Shown: positions 18,008-26,555 of the stretch, one piece after another | How positions within the stretch are numbered: position 1 is the first letter of the stretch | How the letters are laid out: each line of letters begins with the position of its first letter | Assembly: GCF_947488515.1 (NCBI RefSeq) | Contig: NZ_CANKZF010000001.1 | Coordinates: 806,001-870,000 of the forward strand | DNA: 64,000 nucleotides | Direction: 5' to 3' | DNA from: an uncultured Nocardioides sp. | GTDB taxonomy: Bacteria; Actinomycetota; Actinomycetes; Propionibacteriales; Nocardioidaceae | Translations under genes and position numbers: made by a program | Notes under the pieces: model-generated | Told to the model about the DNA's origin: nothing | The model's database searches: none | Seen by the model: only the letters and a program-made list of their open reading frames with translations

Positions 18008-21000
18008 TCAGCGCACGGCGTACGCGTCGATGATCGTCTGCTCGACGCTGCGGCCGAGCGTGTCGTCGGCCCGGGCCCGCAGGCTGGCCTTCGCGCCGGC
18101 CCGGTTGCGGACCATCACCGAGCACGCGCTCTTGCCGCATCCCTTCAGCACCAGCGGCTCCCACGTGGCGCCCTGGTCCCAGGAGACGTCGAGGCTGCGG
18201 TGTGCCAGCGGGCTCTCCGTAGCGCCGTTCGGCATCGGGAACGCGACCTCGAAGCGGTACTGCCCCCCTGGTGCGCTGTTGCTGCCCGACAGCTCCATCC
18301 GATAGTCGACGCCGAGCATCGGCAGCACTGACCGGGCACCCGTCGGCTGCTCGGACCGGAAGGTCCAACGGGTCCGGATCTCCGTCGAGAGCTGCCAGAA
18401 GCGGTTCTTCCGGTGGGCGTAGGTGTCCACCACGACGTCATGGTCGCCGGCCGGGATCCGCTCGTTCAGGAACGCCGACCAGTCGGTCGTGTAGACCGGC
18501 TCCCCGTCGATGGAGATGGTGCCGGAGTACTCCTGCGTCCACAGGTCGGAGTTGCTGAAGTGCCCTGCCGCATCGGTGAAGGCGCCGTGCGAGAAGTAGA
18601 GCCAGCCGCCCTCGCGGACCGGCGGCGGAGCTCCGTTCGTCACGCTCTGCAGCGGTGAGACGCGCGAGCCGACGGGCCCGCCGAACCACGTGTCACGTGT
18701 CGTCGTGCCGCCGCGGAAGGTCCTGCGCGGCGCATAGAGGTTGGCGTACTCGCCGAGGTAGGTGGCGTCGAGCACCATCACCTTCCGCTCCCACACCGCG
18801 TCCGCGGACACGTAGTGCGTGACGGTGCTCGGGAACGGGACCAGTCGCATCTGTCCGAGGTTCGCGACGCCACCACGGCTCGGCACCCAGCCGACCAGCT
18901 CCTCCATCGCCACCAGTCCGTCCTGGCTGGTCGTGCCCAGACCCTTGAGGTCCTCGACCACCGCGGCGACCGCGTCACCCGTGGCGTCCACGACGCCACC
19001 GTCGGGGACCTCGTCGGCGTAGTGGTGGACCAGGTCGTAGATGTACTCCGGGTGCGTGCGTGTCTCGATGCGCGCGGACCCGGCGTTGGCGAGCAGTGCC
19101 GATGCCTCCCACGGCCGGACCTCGAGTGCCGGCAACGACGACTCGGCGCTCATGGTGCCGGCGCAGGTCTCGCCATCACCGGCGTAGGCCACCATGCCCG
19201 CTGCCCCTGCTGCGTCGAGCGAGGCCGCGGCGGCACCGAGGTCGCTGCAGGTCCCGGACACGAAGGCGAGCGCACCGGCCACCCCGGCGGTCCGGGGCTG
19301 TGCCGCAGTGCCGGCATCGACGATCGGGTGCTTGCCGTGCATCTCGGGGGTCGTCGACTCAGCGACGGGCCTGCCCGGTAGCGGCACCGGCCGAGCGCCT
19401 ACGGCCTTGCCACCGGTCGGCGTGATCGTCGCCTCCGGCTGGGCCAGCTGCCAGTTCGTGGCGAGCGACGCGGCGCCGGGAAGTCCCGCGCTGGGGAGCG
19501 CATAGACGCGGTCGTGGGCACCGGCCAGCATGAAGCTGGCACCTCCGGACTCGCCGGTCCAGGAGAAGTCGAGCGTGACGTTGTCGTCGACCACGGGGCG
19601 GTCGGCGCGGTAGCTGAACCGGCTGGTCGCGTCCTCGTCCAGGACGAACTCCCGGTCGCGGTCCACGGTGAACTGCGGCTCGTAGGACAGGATGCCCTCG
19701 CGAGCCCCGTCCGCGGCCAGGCCAAAGGACGTCACGGCGGTGCTGTAGGTGCCCGGCGGGACCCGGAAGGTCGTGGTCACGGCACCGGTGACAGCGTCGT
19801 AGGTGCGTTGGTCGAAGACCCACGGGGCGCCGATGGAGTTGAGCGACACCTGGTGGGCGGCCTTCTGAGTGCCGGCGCGAGGAACCACCCGCACGGTCAC
19901 GTCATAGAGCTCCTCCTCCAGCAGGTAGCCGACGGCGGTCCGGATCGTGCGGCCCTCAGCGCTGGTCGCGGTGACGACGCCCGAGTAGCCGCCGGGCTCG
20001 CCGATCCGGGGGTCCAGGGTGACCTCCGTGACGGCCTCGCCGTGGGCCGGCACCACCAGTCGGTCGGTGGTCAGGGCCATGGTGCCGGGTCGGACCGTGG
20101 AGCCGTCCTGGCCGGCCAGGGCCAGGTCGAGCGTGACGTCGGCGTCGGTCGTGTTGGTGTAGCGCAGCGTCGTGATGGTCGGCTCCGCCTCGGCGTAGGG
20201 CCAGGCGAACGTGCCGAGGTGCAGCGAGGCTGGAGCCAGGACGTCTGCCCCGATGGCGCGGAGCGCGTCGATGCGGCCCGTACCGGTGTCGAAGGCCGTC
20301 GCGTCGGAGACCGGAACGGTGCTGTTGGCGATCGCCGACTTGAGGCGCTCAGCGCCCCACGTCGGGTGCTGCTGCTTGAGCAGGGCGGCGAGCCCGGCGA
20401 CGTGCGGGGTCGCCATGGACGTCCCGCTGATGGAGGTGTAGTACTCGTCCACCGTGGGCCCGAGGTTCGTCCCTGCTGCGCGAGCCGCCGTGATGTCGAT
20501 GCCGGGGGCGCTGACCTCCGGCTTGAGACCGCCGTTGAGGATGCGCGGCCCACGGCTGGAGAAGCCGGCCATGGAGTCGTTCCCGTCCACCGCGCCGACC
20601 GTCAGGGCCGCATCGGCGGAGCCCGGACTGCTCACCGTCGATGGGGACGGACCCGCGTTTCCGGCAGCGACGACGAACAACGTCCCGGAGGACGCAGAGA
20701 GCTCGTCGAGGGCCTTGGCCAGCGGATGGGTGCCGTCATCGGGGTCCCCGCCCAGGCTCATGCTCACCACGTCGGCCTGCTGCTGCACGGCCCACTGCAT
20801 GCCCGCCAGGACCCAGGAGTCGGCACCCCAGCCCCCGTCGGTGAGCACCTTTCCGACGATGAGGTCGGCTCCCGGTGCGACGCCTCGCCGTAGGCGGTCG
20901 GACGCCGCGCCAGTGCCGGCGATCGTCGAGGCGACGTGCGTGCCGTGTCCGTTGCCGTCCGCGACACCTGCGTCGGAGGTGAAGTTCAGCGAGTCCGACA

Positions 21001-21802
21001 CCTTGCCTGCCAGGTCGGGGTGGGTCGGGTCGTAGCCCGTGTCGAGGACCGCCACCGTCGTCCCGGTGCCGTCGAATCCCGCCGCCCATGCCTCGGGTGC
21101 GTGGATCTGGGGCACCGACTGCTCGAGCGCAGCCTCGACCCGGCCGTCGAGATCGACCCGGACGGCTCCGTCGGTCAGGGCGTCGGGAGAGCCGTCGGCG
21201 TCGTCCTTGGTGAGGTCGTCCCAGAAGGCCCTCGCGCGGTCCTTGTCCGCGTGGAACGCCGCGACGCCCAGCATCGGCACGGTGAGTGTGCGCTTGGCTG
21301 CCGTGAGCGAGGCGCTCCGGGACTCGGCGGCCGCGGTGGTGCCGCGACCGTAGTCGATGATCATGGGGATCGAGCGGGTCGAGGCGTCGTCGTAATCGGC
21401 CTCCACCAGAGCGGTCACGTCGAAGAGGTCCCGATCGATGCGCTCGGCCGCCAGCAGCCCGAAGGCAGACGTCGGTACGACGAAGACGTGCCCGTTGCTG
21501 CGCGTGATGGCAGCCTGGGGCACCGTGCCGTCGGGACGGGGCTCCAGAGAGACCGTCTGGTGCCCGTCGTCACCGATGGAGAGCCGGACCACGTCGCCGG
21601 TGACGAGGGTGACCCGGTGCTGGACCGGCGCACCGGAGCGGTGCTGGCCGTCGGTCGGGGATGGTGCGGCTCCCGCGGGAGGAGCAGCGACGCCGGCGAG
21701 GGAGGCGGTGAGTGCGATGGCGGCGACGAGCGCGGTGGCGCCGGCTGCTGTGGGGCGTGCGAGCGCGCAGCGGGGCGCGCTCGGACCAGTGCGTGGTGGC
21801 AC
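18008..21802 (-). CDS. Secreted subtilisin-like serine protease (S8)
   Basis: A 1264-residue exported protease. I chose GTG 21802 because AAAGGA lies 8 bases upstream and it yields a clean signal peptide; GTG 21826 is also open. The catalytic triad is D254 (VLDTGYD), H286 (NGHGTHVAS) and S462 (SGTSMATPH), with the oxyanion N382 (AAGNAG). The propeptide covers roughly residues 45-235. After the catalytic domain come beta-rich domains and a PA-like segment around GVAGALAFVSGTCSDLG, then a long C-terminal region with a pair of cysteines (CGKSAC). The size and layout resemble large actinobacterial extracellular subtilases. A TrmB/LuxR-type regulator gene lies directly upstream on the same strand. 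Confidence 0.88.
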   Translation of the reverse strand: MPPRTGPSAPRCALARPTAAGATALVAAIALTASLAGVAAPPAGAAPSPTDGQHRSGAPVQHRVTLVTGDVVRLSIGDDGHQTVSLEPRPDGTVPQAAITRSNGHVFVVPTSAFGLLAAERIDRDLFDVTALVEADYDDASTRSIPMIIDYGRGTTAAAESRSASLTAAKRTLTVPMLGVAAFHADKDRARAFWDDLTKDDADGSPDALTDGAVRVDLDGRVEAALEQSVPQIHAPEAWAAGFDGTGTTVAVLDTGYDPTHPDLAGKVSDSLNFTSDAGVADGNGHGTHVASTIAGTGAASDRLRRGVAPGADLIVGKVLTDGGWGADSWVLAGMQWAVQQQADVVSMSLGGDPDDGTHPLAKALDELSASSGTLFVVAAGNAGPSPSTVSSPGSADAALTVGAVDGNDSMAGFSSRGPRILNGGLKPEVSAPGIDITAARAAGTNLGPTVDEYYTSISGTSMATPHVAGLAALLKQQHPTWGAERLKSAIANSTVPVSDATAFDTGTGRIDALRAIGADVLAPASLHLGTFAWPYAEAEPTITTLRYTNTTDADVTLDLALAGQDGSTVRPGTMALTTDRLVVPAHGEAVTEVTLDPRIGEPGGYSGVVTATSAEGRTIRTAVGYLLEEELYDVTVRVVPRAGTQKAAHQVSLNSIGAPWVFDQRTYDAVTGAVTTTFRVPPGTYSTAVTSFGLAADGAREGILSYEPQFTVDRDREFVLDEDATSRFSYRADRPVVDDNVTLDFSWTGESGGASFMLAGAHDRVYALPSAGLPGAASLATNWQLAQPEATITPTGGKAVGARPVPLPGRPVAESTTPEMHGKHPIVDAGTAAQPRTAGVAGALAFVSGTCSDLGAAAASLDAAGAAGMVAYAGDGETCAGTMSAESSLPALEVRPWEASALLANAGSARIETRTHPEYIYDLVHHYADEVPDGGVVDATGDAVAAVVEDLKGLGTTSQDGLVAMEELVGWVPSRGGVANLGQMRLVPFPSTVTHYVSADAVWERKVMVLDATYLGEYANLYAPRRTFRGGTTTRDTWFGGPVGSRVSPLQSVTNGAPPPVREGGWLYFSHGAFTDAAGHFSNSDLWTQEYSGTISIDGEPVYTTDWSAFLNERIPAGDHDVVVDTYAHRKNRFWQLSTEIRTRWTFRSEQPTGARSVLPMLGVDYRMELSGSNSAPGGQYRFEVAFPMPNGATESPLAHRSLDVSWDQGATWEPLVLKGCGKSACSVMVRNRAGAKASLRARADDTLGRSVEQTIIDAYAVR

Positions 21803-21948
21803 GGACGATCCTTTCGATGGGAGCACGGCACCGACGCGGGTGTCGCGTCATCGCGTGCTCCCCCGACTGTCTGACGCGCCACCGTCCCGTTCAAGGGACT
21901 GGGCTGTCGCCTTGTCGCCACCGACGCATTGCCGACACTCCCCGCGGC

Positions 21949-22947
21949 TCAGGAGCGCCCGAGCCACCGACGACCGGCAGCGGCATGGCCGAGCTGGAAG
22001 CGTGACGACACGCCAGCTCGTTCCATGAGCTGGCGCACCCGCCGCTGCACGGTCCGTTGCGACATCCCGAGCTGACCGCCGATGGCGTGGTCCGTGAGGC
22101 CGTGGAAGAGCAGGGTCAGCAGCTGCCTGTCGAGCTCGTCCAGCGGCGCACCATCGAGGTCGTCACTCCAGTCGCCGGCCGAGTCCCCCGTCGGGCTGAA
22201 CGCCTGTCCGCCCTGCCAGGCGAGCTCGAAGAGGGCGACGAGGGCGTCCAGCAGACCGCTCGGGTGGACCAGCAGCGCCCCGCTCCCACGTTCGTCCGTC
22301 CCCGTGAGCGGTAGCAGGGCGAGCTCGCGATCCGCGACGAGCAAGCGGATGGGCACCGACTCGCGGATCCGGCACGTCCCGCCGCCCTCCACCAGCTGTC
22401 GGACCTCGTCGAAGTACCCGGGCCGGTCGAAGGCGCGCGCCTCGATGACCAGCCGGTAGGCCACGCCTCGCTCGAGGGCCCGGTCCTCGTCGACGTTCTC
22501 CTCGGGGCTCACCACCGCCACCGACGCCTTCACGAAAGCGAGCACCTCACTGCGAGCCCCCCGCTGCAGCTGGAGGAAGCGCTGCGCGACCGCCTGGGGA
22601 CCGTGGACCACCTCGATGACGTCGGCCAGCGCGCGCTCGTCGGCGCCCGTCCGGTAGCTCTCCGTCAGCGTGGTGAGCTGCAGCTCGGCACGTCGCAGCG
22701 CTTCCTGCCGTTCCGTGAGCATGGCACCCAACGCCACGGCGGGCGGCGAGGCCGCGAAGCGGGTGGGATCGGCGACCGAGCGTGCGACGAGACCCTTGTC
22801 CTCCAGGTCCGACAGCAGTGCCACGGCGGTCGGTGGCTCCATCCCCAGGGCCGCAGCCAGGTCTTCGGCGGACTCCGACGTCCCCGCCACCAGTCTCTGG
22901 TAGGCGCGGACCTCGTCCGCACTGAGCCCCAACGCCTCCAGCACCAC
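21949..22947 (-). CDS. TrmB-like / LuxR-type helix-turn-helix regulator
   Basis: 332 residues. The N-terminal 75 residues form a TrmB-like winged helix (LGLSADEVRAYQRLV ... SDLEDKGLVAR). The middle contains a sensor-like domain with GPQAVAQRF and VPIRLLVADRELALLPL. The C-terminus (about 270-325) is a LuxR-type HTH (LTDHAIGGQLGMSQRTVQRRVRQLM). From memory, this architecture is recurrently next to secreted subtilases in streptomycetes and relatives, and the neighbouring protease is the natural target. The start is GTG 22947 with GAGGAGGA upstream; a second GTG follows at 22944. No receiver domain is present, so it is not a response regulator. Confidence 0.78.
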   Translation of the reverse strand: MVLEALGLSADEVRAYQRLVAGTSESAEDLAAALGMEPPTAVALLSDLEDKGLVARSVADPTRFAASPPAVALGAMLTERQEALRRAELQLTTLTESYRTGADERALADVIEVVHGPQAVAQRFLQLQRGARSEVLAFVKASVAVVSPEENVDEDRALERGVAYRLVIEARAFDRPGYFDEVRQLVEGGGTCRIRESVPIRLLVADRELALLPLTGTDERGSGALLVHPSGLLDALVALFELAWQGGQAFSPTGDSAGDWSDDLDGAPLDELDRQLLTLLFHGLTDHAIGGQLGMSQRTVQRRVRQLMERAGVSSRFQLGHAAAGRRWLGRS

Positions 22948-23108
22948 TCCTCCTCAGGGCCGCCGAGCTTCCACCGCGGGCTTCCTCCCCACGACTCCAC
23001 GTCGAGCAGCACGACTCTAGTGACTGCCGGCATCGGCCCTCGGTCTGCTCCTCGCCGGACACCCGGCTGTCCGGGCCTCACCGAGGTGGCGGCGAACGAG
23101 CCGCGGCG

Positions 23109-24233
23109 TCAGGCGCTCCCGGCGGGGCGCCGTACCGGCACCCGGATGGGCACTCGTGAGCCACCGATCGGGTTGGCCTCGGCGACCCGGTCCATGGCGT
23201 CGATGATGTTGCGCAGGTTGATGATCAGCGCCCCGTAGATCGGCCACTCGGGTGAGCGCTCGGTGGACCGGAGCTCCTCGGTGAGCACCTCGAGTCGGCG
23301 GCGTACGTCGAGCAGCGCCTCCGGGTCAGCGGCGCTGGTCGCCCGCCCCGCGTCGCCGAGCATCGAGATCCACGCCTCGGCGAAGGACTCGCCCCACGTC
23401 TCGCGGTGCGCCGTCTGGCCGCCGAGCGTGCGCGCGAGGCTCCGGGTCTCGGCGACGGCCTGCTCCATGCGCCGCAGCAGCTCGTGCCACTCGCGGGGGT
23501 TCTTCATCACCCGGGCCGAGCGGCGGGGGTTCATCCGCGCGCTCTCCTCGGCCTGCCGCACGAGCGCCCAGGCCTGGTCGAGGTCACCGTCGAGGTCACG
23601 GGTGCGGTCGATCCACTCCGTGACGTCCTCGTCCTGGCAGCCGTCACCGAGACCGCCGGCCATGTCCGCCAGCAGCTCGCCGATGCCGTCGTCGACGCGG
23701 TCGAGGGCCTTGGCCGCGGTGTGCCGGCGCAGCGGGGGCCACACGAGCACGTTGACGAGCAGGCCGACCGCCACGCCGATCGCAGTGTCGAGGAGCCGCG
23801 CGACGAGCATGACGTCGTCCTCGAAGCCGGTGGTCAGCACGACCAGTCCGGTGGTCGCGATGGTGGTGGCCTCCGCACCCAGCCACGGCACGGCGCCCAG
23901 CACCAGGGCCATCACCAGCAGCAGCGTGATCGCCCCGGTGGTCAGGCCGAAGGTCTCCCCCACCACGGTGGCGAGCAGGACCGCGACGACGGTCGCAGCG
24001 ACCTGCTGCATGCCCTTGGAGAACGTGCGGTAGACCGTGGCGTGCACCACGAGCAGGGCCGCCCACGGCGCGAGGAACGGCTGCGGCAGGTCCAGCACGC
24101 TGGCCGCGATGACCCACGCCGCGACGGCCGCCAGCACGGTCTTGGCCAGCTGGAGGACGTCGTTCCACCAGATCGGGTCACCGAGCCGGTCGTCGACGCG
24201 TTCCCTCCATCTCTCCCACACGCTCACCTTCAT
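23109..24233 (-). CDS. FUSC-family (aromatic acid exporter-like) membrane protein
   Basis: 374 residues from ATG 24233, preceded by GAGAGGAG. The N-terminal half has about six transmembrane helices with the FUSC signature region (FLAPWAALLVVHATVYRTFSKG and GLLVNVLVWPP). The C-terminal half is a soluble helical domain rich in Arg and Glu. Relatives include AaeB/YccS-type transporters and ArAE proteins; the substrate is unknown. The 161-bp region upstream of the TrmB-LuxR gene (22948-23108) holds no gene. Confidence 0.78.
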   Translation of the reverse strand: MKVSVWERWRERVDDRLGDPIWWNDVLQLAKTVLAAVAAWVIAASVLDLPQPFLAPWAALLVVHATVYRTFSKGMQQVAATVVAVLLATVVGETFGLTTGAITLLLVMALVLGAVPWLGAEATTIATTGLVVLTTGFEDDVMLVARLLDTAIGVAVGLLVNVLVWPPLRRHTAAKALDRVDDGIGELLADMAGGLGDGCQDEDVTEWIDRTRDLDGDLDQAWALVRQAEESARMNPRRSARVMKNPREWHELLRRMEQAVAETRSLARTLGGQTAHRETWGESFAEAWISMLGDAGRATSAADPEALLDVRRRLEVLTEELRSTERSPEWPIYGALIINLRNIIDAMDRVAEANPIGGSRVPIRVPVRRPAGSA

Positions 24234-24324
24234 GCGGCGCTCCTCTCCCTCATCGATCGACACTACGGAGGTCGGGAGGAGGTGCAAGTCGGGGCAGCCC
24301 CTACGGGCGGGACTCTCGACGGCC

Positions 24325-24591
24325 TCACGCCAGGGACAGGAAGAGCTTCTCCATCTTCTTCACGTCGAGACTGTCGATGTCGCCGTCACCGGCGGCGAGG
24401 CACTGCTGCAGCCCGGAGGCGACGATCGCGAAGCCGGCGCGGTCGAGCGCCTTGGACACCGCGGCCAGCTGGGTCACCACGTCCTCGCAGTCGCGGCCCT
24501 CCTCGAGCAGCCGCAGCACGCCGGCGAGCTGCCCCTGCGCGCGCTTGATGCGGTTGATGACGGGGGTCATCTGGTCGGGGTCGAGCTGCAT
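24325..24591 (-). CDS. CsoR/CstR-family repressor, sulfur-sensing type
   Basis: An 88-residue all-helical DUF156 repressor. Two conserved cysteines, C35 (EEGRDCEDV) and C64 (LQQCLAA), have the same 29-residue spacing as in CsoR and CstR. In copper-sensing CsoR the residue four before the second Cys is the third ligand, His; here it is G60. Loss of that His while keeping both Cys is what defines persulfide-sensing CstR, so sulfur sensing is the better inference. The ATG shares one base with the stop of the DUF302 gene (TGATG), so translation is coupled. Two palindromes of the expected type lie upstream of the pair. Confidence 0.83.
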   Translation of the reverse strand: MQLDPDQMTPVINRIKRAQGQLAGVLRLLEEGRDCEDVVTQLAAVSKALDRAGFAIVASGLQQCLAAGDGDIDSLDVKKMEKLFLSLA

Positions 24592-25001
24592 CAGTCCTCC
24601 TGGGTGGACGTGGTGAGTGCGGCGAGGGCCGCGGTGAGTCGCTGCTTGGCGTCGGCGGCGACGGTGTCGAGGGCGCCGGCTCCGGCCAGGCCCATCATGG
24701 CGTCGGGGTCGAGGGCCTCCACGAGAGTGGTCACGTCGTCGAGGGCGCGGACGACGACGTTGCACGGCAGCACGGCCGCGATCGACGGGTCGACCTGGAT
24801 CGCCTCGTAGGCCAGCGGCGGGCGGCAGGCCCCGAGGATCACCTGCGGGGGCAGGTCGACGTCGAGCTTGTCCTTCATCGTGGCCGCCAGGTCGATCTCG
24901 GTCAGGATTCCGAAGCCCTGGTCCGCGAGCGCCGTCCGGGTGGCCTCGACCGCCGCCTCGTAGGGGCGGTCGACCTGGACGGACATCGTGTAGCCGGTCA
25001 T
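24591..25001 (-). CDS. DUF302 protein
   Basis: 136 residues with a typical DUF302 fold pattern: YTMSVQVDRPYEAAVEATRTAL, then FGILTEIDLAATMKDKL, GACRPPLAYEAI and LPCNVVVRA. DUF302 proteins are small alpha/beta proteins of unknown biochemical role that often travel with CsoR-family repressors and sulfur or metal genes. The cysteine pair in GAC and LPC is conserved in the family and could react with sulfane sulfur. It is the first gene of the leftward half of the divergent cluster and is coupled to the repressor gene. Confidence 0.85.
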   Translation of the reverse strand: MTGYTMSVQVDRPYEAAVEATRTALADQGFGILTEIDLAATMKDKLDVDLPPQVILGACRPPLAYEAIQVDPSIAAVLPCNVVVRALDDVTTLVEALDPDAMMGLAGAGALDTVAADAKQRLTAALAALTTSTQED

Positions 25002-25010
25002 GGCCGAAGC

Positions 25011-25026
25011 ATACCCCCGGGGGTGT
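25011..25026. promoter_or_regulatory. CsoR/CstR-type operator 1
   Basis: ATACCCCCGGGGGTGT contains a perfect 12-bp palindrome ACCCCCGGGGGT (25013-25024). It lies 10 bases upstream of the DUF302 start, where it would block transcription of the DUF302-repressor pair. Confidence 0.7.
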
Positions 25027-25042
25027 TTTGCCTTCTGGCTGG

Positions 25043-25058
25043 ATACCCCCTAGGGTAT
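25043..25058. promoter_or_regulatory. CsoR/CstR-type operator 2
   Basis: ATACCC-CCTA-GGGTAT, an inverted repeat 41 bases upstream of the leader-peptide ATG, matching the ATACCC...GGGTAT pattern of CstR/CsoR sites. Its position suggests control of the rightward MBL-rhodanese/TauE operon. Confidence 0.7.
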
Positions 25059-25098
25059 TCGACGAACGATCAGGACCTTCGCAGACGAGAGGAACCGC

Positions 25099-25176
25099 AT
25101 GTCACGCCCGACGCCCGTCGCCGGCGGCACCCAGGCCTGGATCGCCTCCGGCCGCGCGGTGGGGGTGGGTCTGTGA
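25099..25176 (+). CDS. 25-residue leader peptide resembling a rhodanese C-terminus
   Basis: ATG 25099, preceded by GAGAGGA, opens a frame of 25 codons whose TGA overlaps the ATG of the next gene (TGATG at 25174-25178). The peptide MSRPTPVAGGTQAWIASG continues for seven more residues. The VAGGxxAWxxxGxxV part is the usual end of single-domain rhodaneses, so this may be the tail of a deleted rhodanese gene kept as a translational-coupling leader. The strong ribosome site here, and a weak one at the next ATG, support real translation. Confidence 0.55.
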   Translation: MSRPTPVAGGTQAWIASGRAVGVGL

Positions 25177-26555
25177 TGACCGACCTCACCGTCCTCGTGA
25201 TCGACACGCCCACGCTCGGTGACCGCAGCTACCTCGTGCACGACGGCGAGGTCGCCTTCGTGGTCGACCCCCAGCGCGACATCGACCGCGTGCTGACCCT
25301 CCTCGACGAGCACGGCGTAGGCCTCACGCACGTGTTCGAGACCCACATCCACAACGACTACGTCACCGGCGGCCTCGCGCTCGCGGAGCAGACCGGTGCC
25401 CACTACCTCGTCAACGGCGAGGACGACGTCTCCTTCTCCCGCACCCCGGTGGCGGACGGAGACGTCGTCGAGGTGGGTGGACGCATGCGCGTCACCGCGC
25501 TGGCGACCCCCGGCCACACGTTCACCCACCTCTCCTACCTCCTCGTCGACGCGGCCGGCGAGGGCGACCAGCACGTCGGCGTGTTCTCCGGCGGGTCGCT
25601 GCTCTACGGCGCGACCGGACGACCCGACCTCCTCGGGCCCGAGCACACCCACGCGCTGGTGCACCACCAGCACGCCTCGGCCCACCGGCTCGCCGAGCTG
25701 CTGCCCGACGAGGCGGAGGTCTACCCCACCCACGGGTTCGGCTCCTTCTGCTCAGCCACCCAGTCCGACGCCACGTCGTCGACCATCGGCCGGGAGAAGC
25801 AGGCCAACCCCGTCCTCACCCAGGACGAGCAGACCTATGTCGAGGAGCTGCTGGCCGGTCTCGGCCCATGGCCGGCCTACTACGCGCACATGGCCCCGGC
25901 CAACGCCGCCGGCCCCTCCGAGCCCGACCTCTCTCCCCCGGCCGTCGCCGACGCCACCGAGCTGCGCCGCCGCATCGAGGCCGGGGAGTGGGTCGTCGAC
26001 CTGCGCAACCGCACGGCCTTCGCCGCGGGGCACGCCCCCGGCACGCTCAACTTCGGGCTCGACGGCGGCTTCGCGACCTACCTCGGTTGGCTCGTCGCCT
26101 GGGGCACCCCGATCACGCTCCTCGGTGAGACCGCCGAGGACGTCGCCGAGGCCCAGCGCGAGCTGGTCCGCATCGGCATCGACCGCCCCGCGGCCCACGC
26201 GACCGGCGGCCCGGAGGACTGGAGCGACCGCGAGCCCAGCTCGTTCGCGACGGCGACGTTCGCCGACCTCGCCCACGTCCGACACCACCGCGAGGTCGTC
26301 GTCCTCGACGTACGTCGTGCCGACGAGCACGACGCCGCGCGCATCGACGCCGCGGTCAACATTCCGCTGCACGAGCTGTGGGAACGCCTCGGCGAGGTGC
26401 CCGCAGGCGAGGTGTGGGTGCACTGCGCCGGTGGCTACCGCGCGTCGGTCGCCGCCTCGATGCTCGACGCCGCCGGTCGCTCGCTCGTGGCGATCGACGA
26501 CTCCTTCGACAACGCCGAGCAGGTGGGCCTCCACCTCGTGGGGCCCGACGCGTGA
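25176..26555 (+). CDS. MBL-fold / double rhodanese protein (CstB-like persulfide enzyme)
   Basis: 459 residues: MBL-fold domain (1-245), a pseudo-rhodanese (about 255-345) and an active rhodanese (about 355-455, catalytic C417 in VHCAGGYRAS). This domain order is that of CstB, a persulfide dioxygenase-sulfurtransferase. The MBL metal motif is H57-I-H59-N-D61-Y62, with H114 (TPGHTFTH) and H186 (YPTHGFGS). The Asp that supplies the third iron ligand in ETHE1/CstB, in a TGD motif, is G140 here (FSGGSLLYGATGRPD). The first rhodanese has no Cys at its active loop (PITLLGET). Persulfide oxidation is therefore likely but not assured. The start is ATG 25176, coupled to the leader peptide, although GTG 25173 is possible. 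The 3' end overlaps tauE. Confidence 0.85.
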   Translation: MTDLTVLVIDTPTLGDRSYLVHDGEVAFVVDPQRDIDRVLTLLDEHGVGLTHVFETHIHNDYVTGGLALAEQTGAHYLVNGEDDVSFSRTPVADGDVVEVGGRMRVTALATPGHTFTHLSYLLVDAAGEGDQHVGVFSGGSLLYGATGRPDLLGPEHTHALVHHQHASAHRLAELLPDEAEVYPTHGFGSFCSATQSDATSSTIGREKQANPVLTQDEQTYVEELLAGLGPWPAYYAHMAPANAAGPSEPDLSPPAVADATELRRRIEAGEWVVDLRNRTAFAAGHAPGTLNFGLDGGFATYLGWLVAWGTPITLLGETAEDVAEAQRELVRIGIDRPAAHATGGPEDWSDREPSSFATATFADLAHVRHHREVVVLDVRRADEHDAARIDAAVNIPLHELWERLGEVPAGEVWVHCAGGYRASVAASMLDAAGRSLVAIDDSFDNAEQVGLHLVGPDA

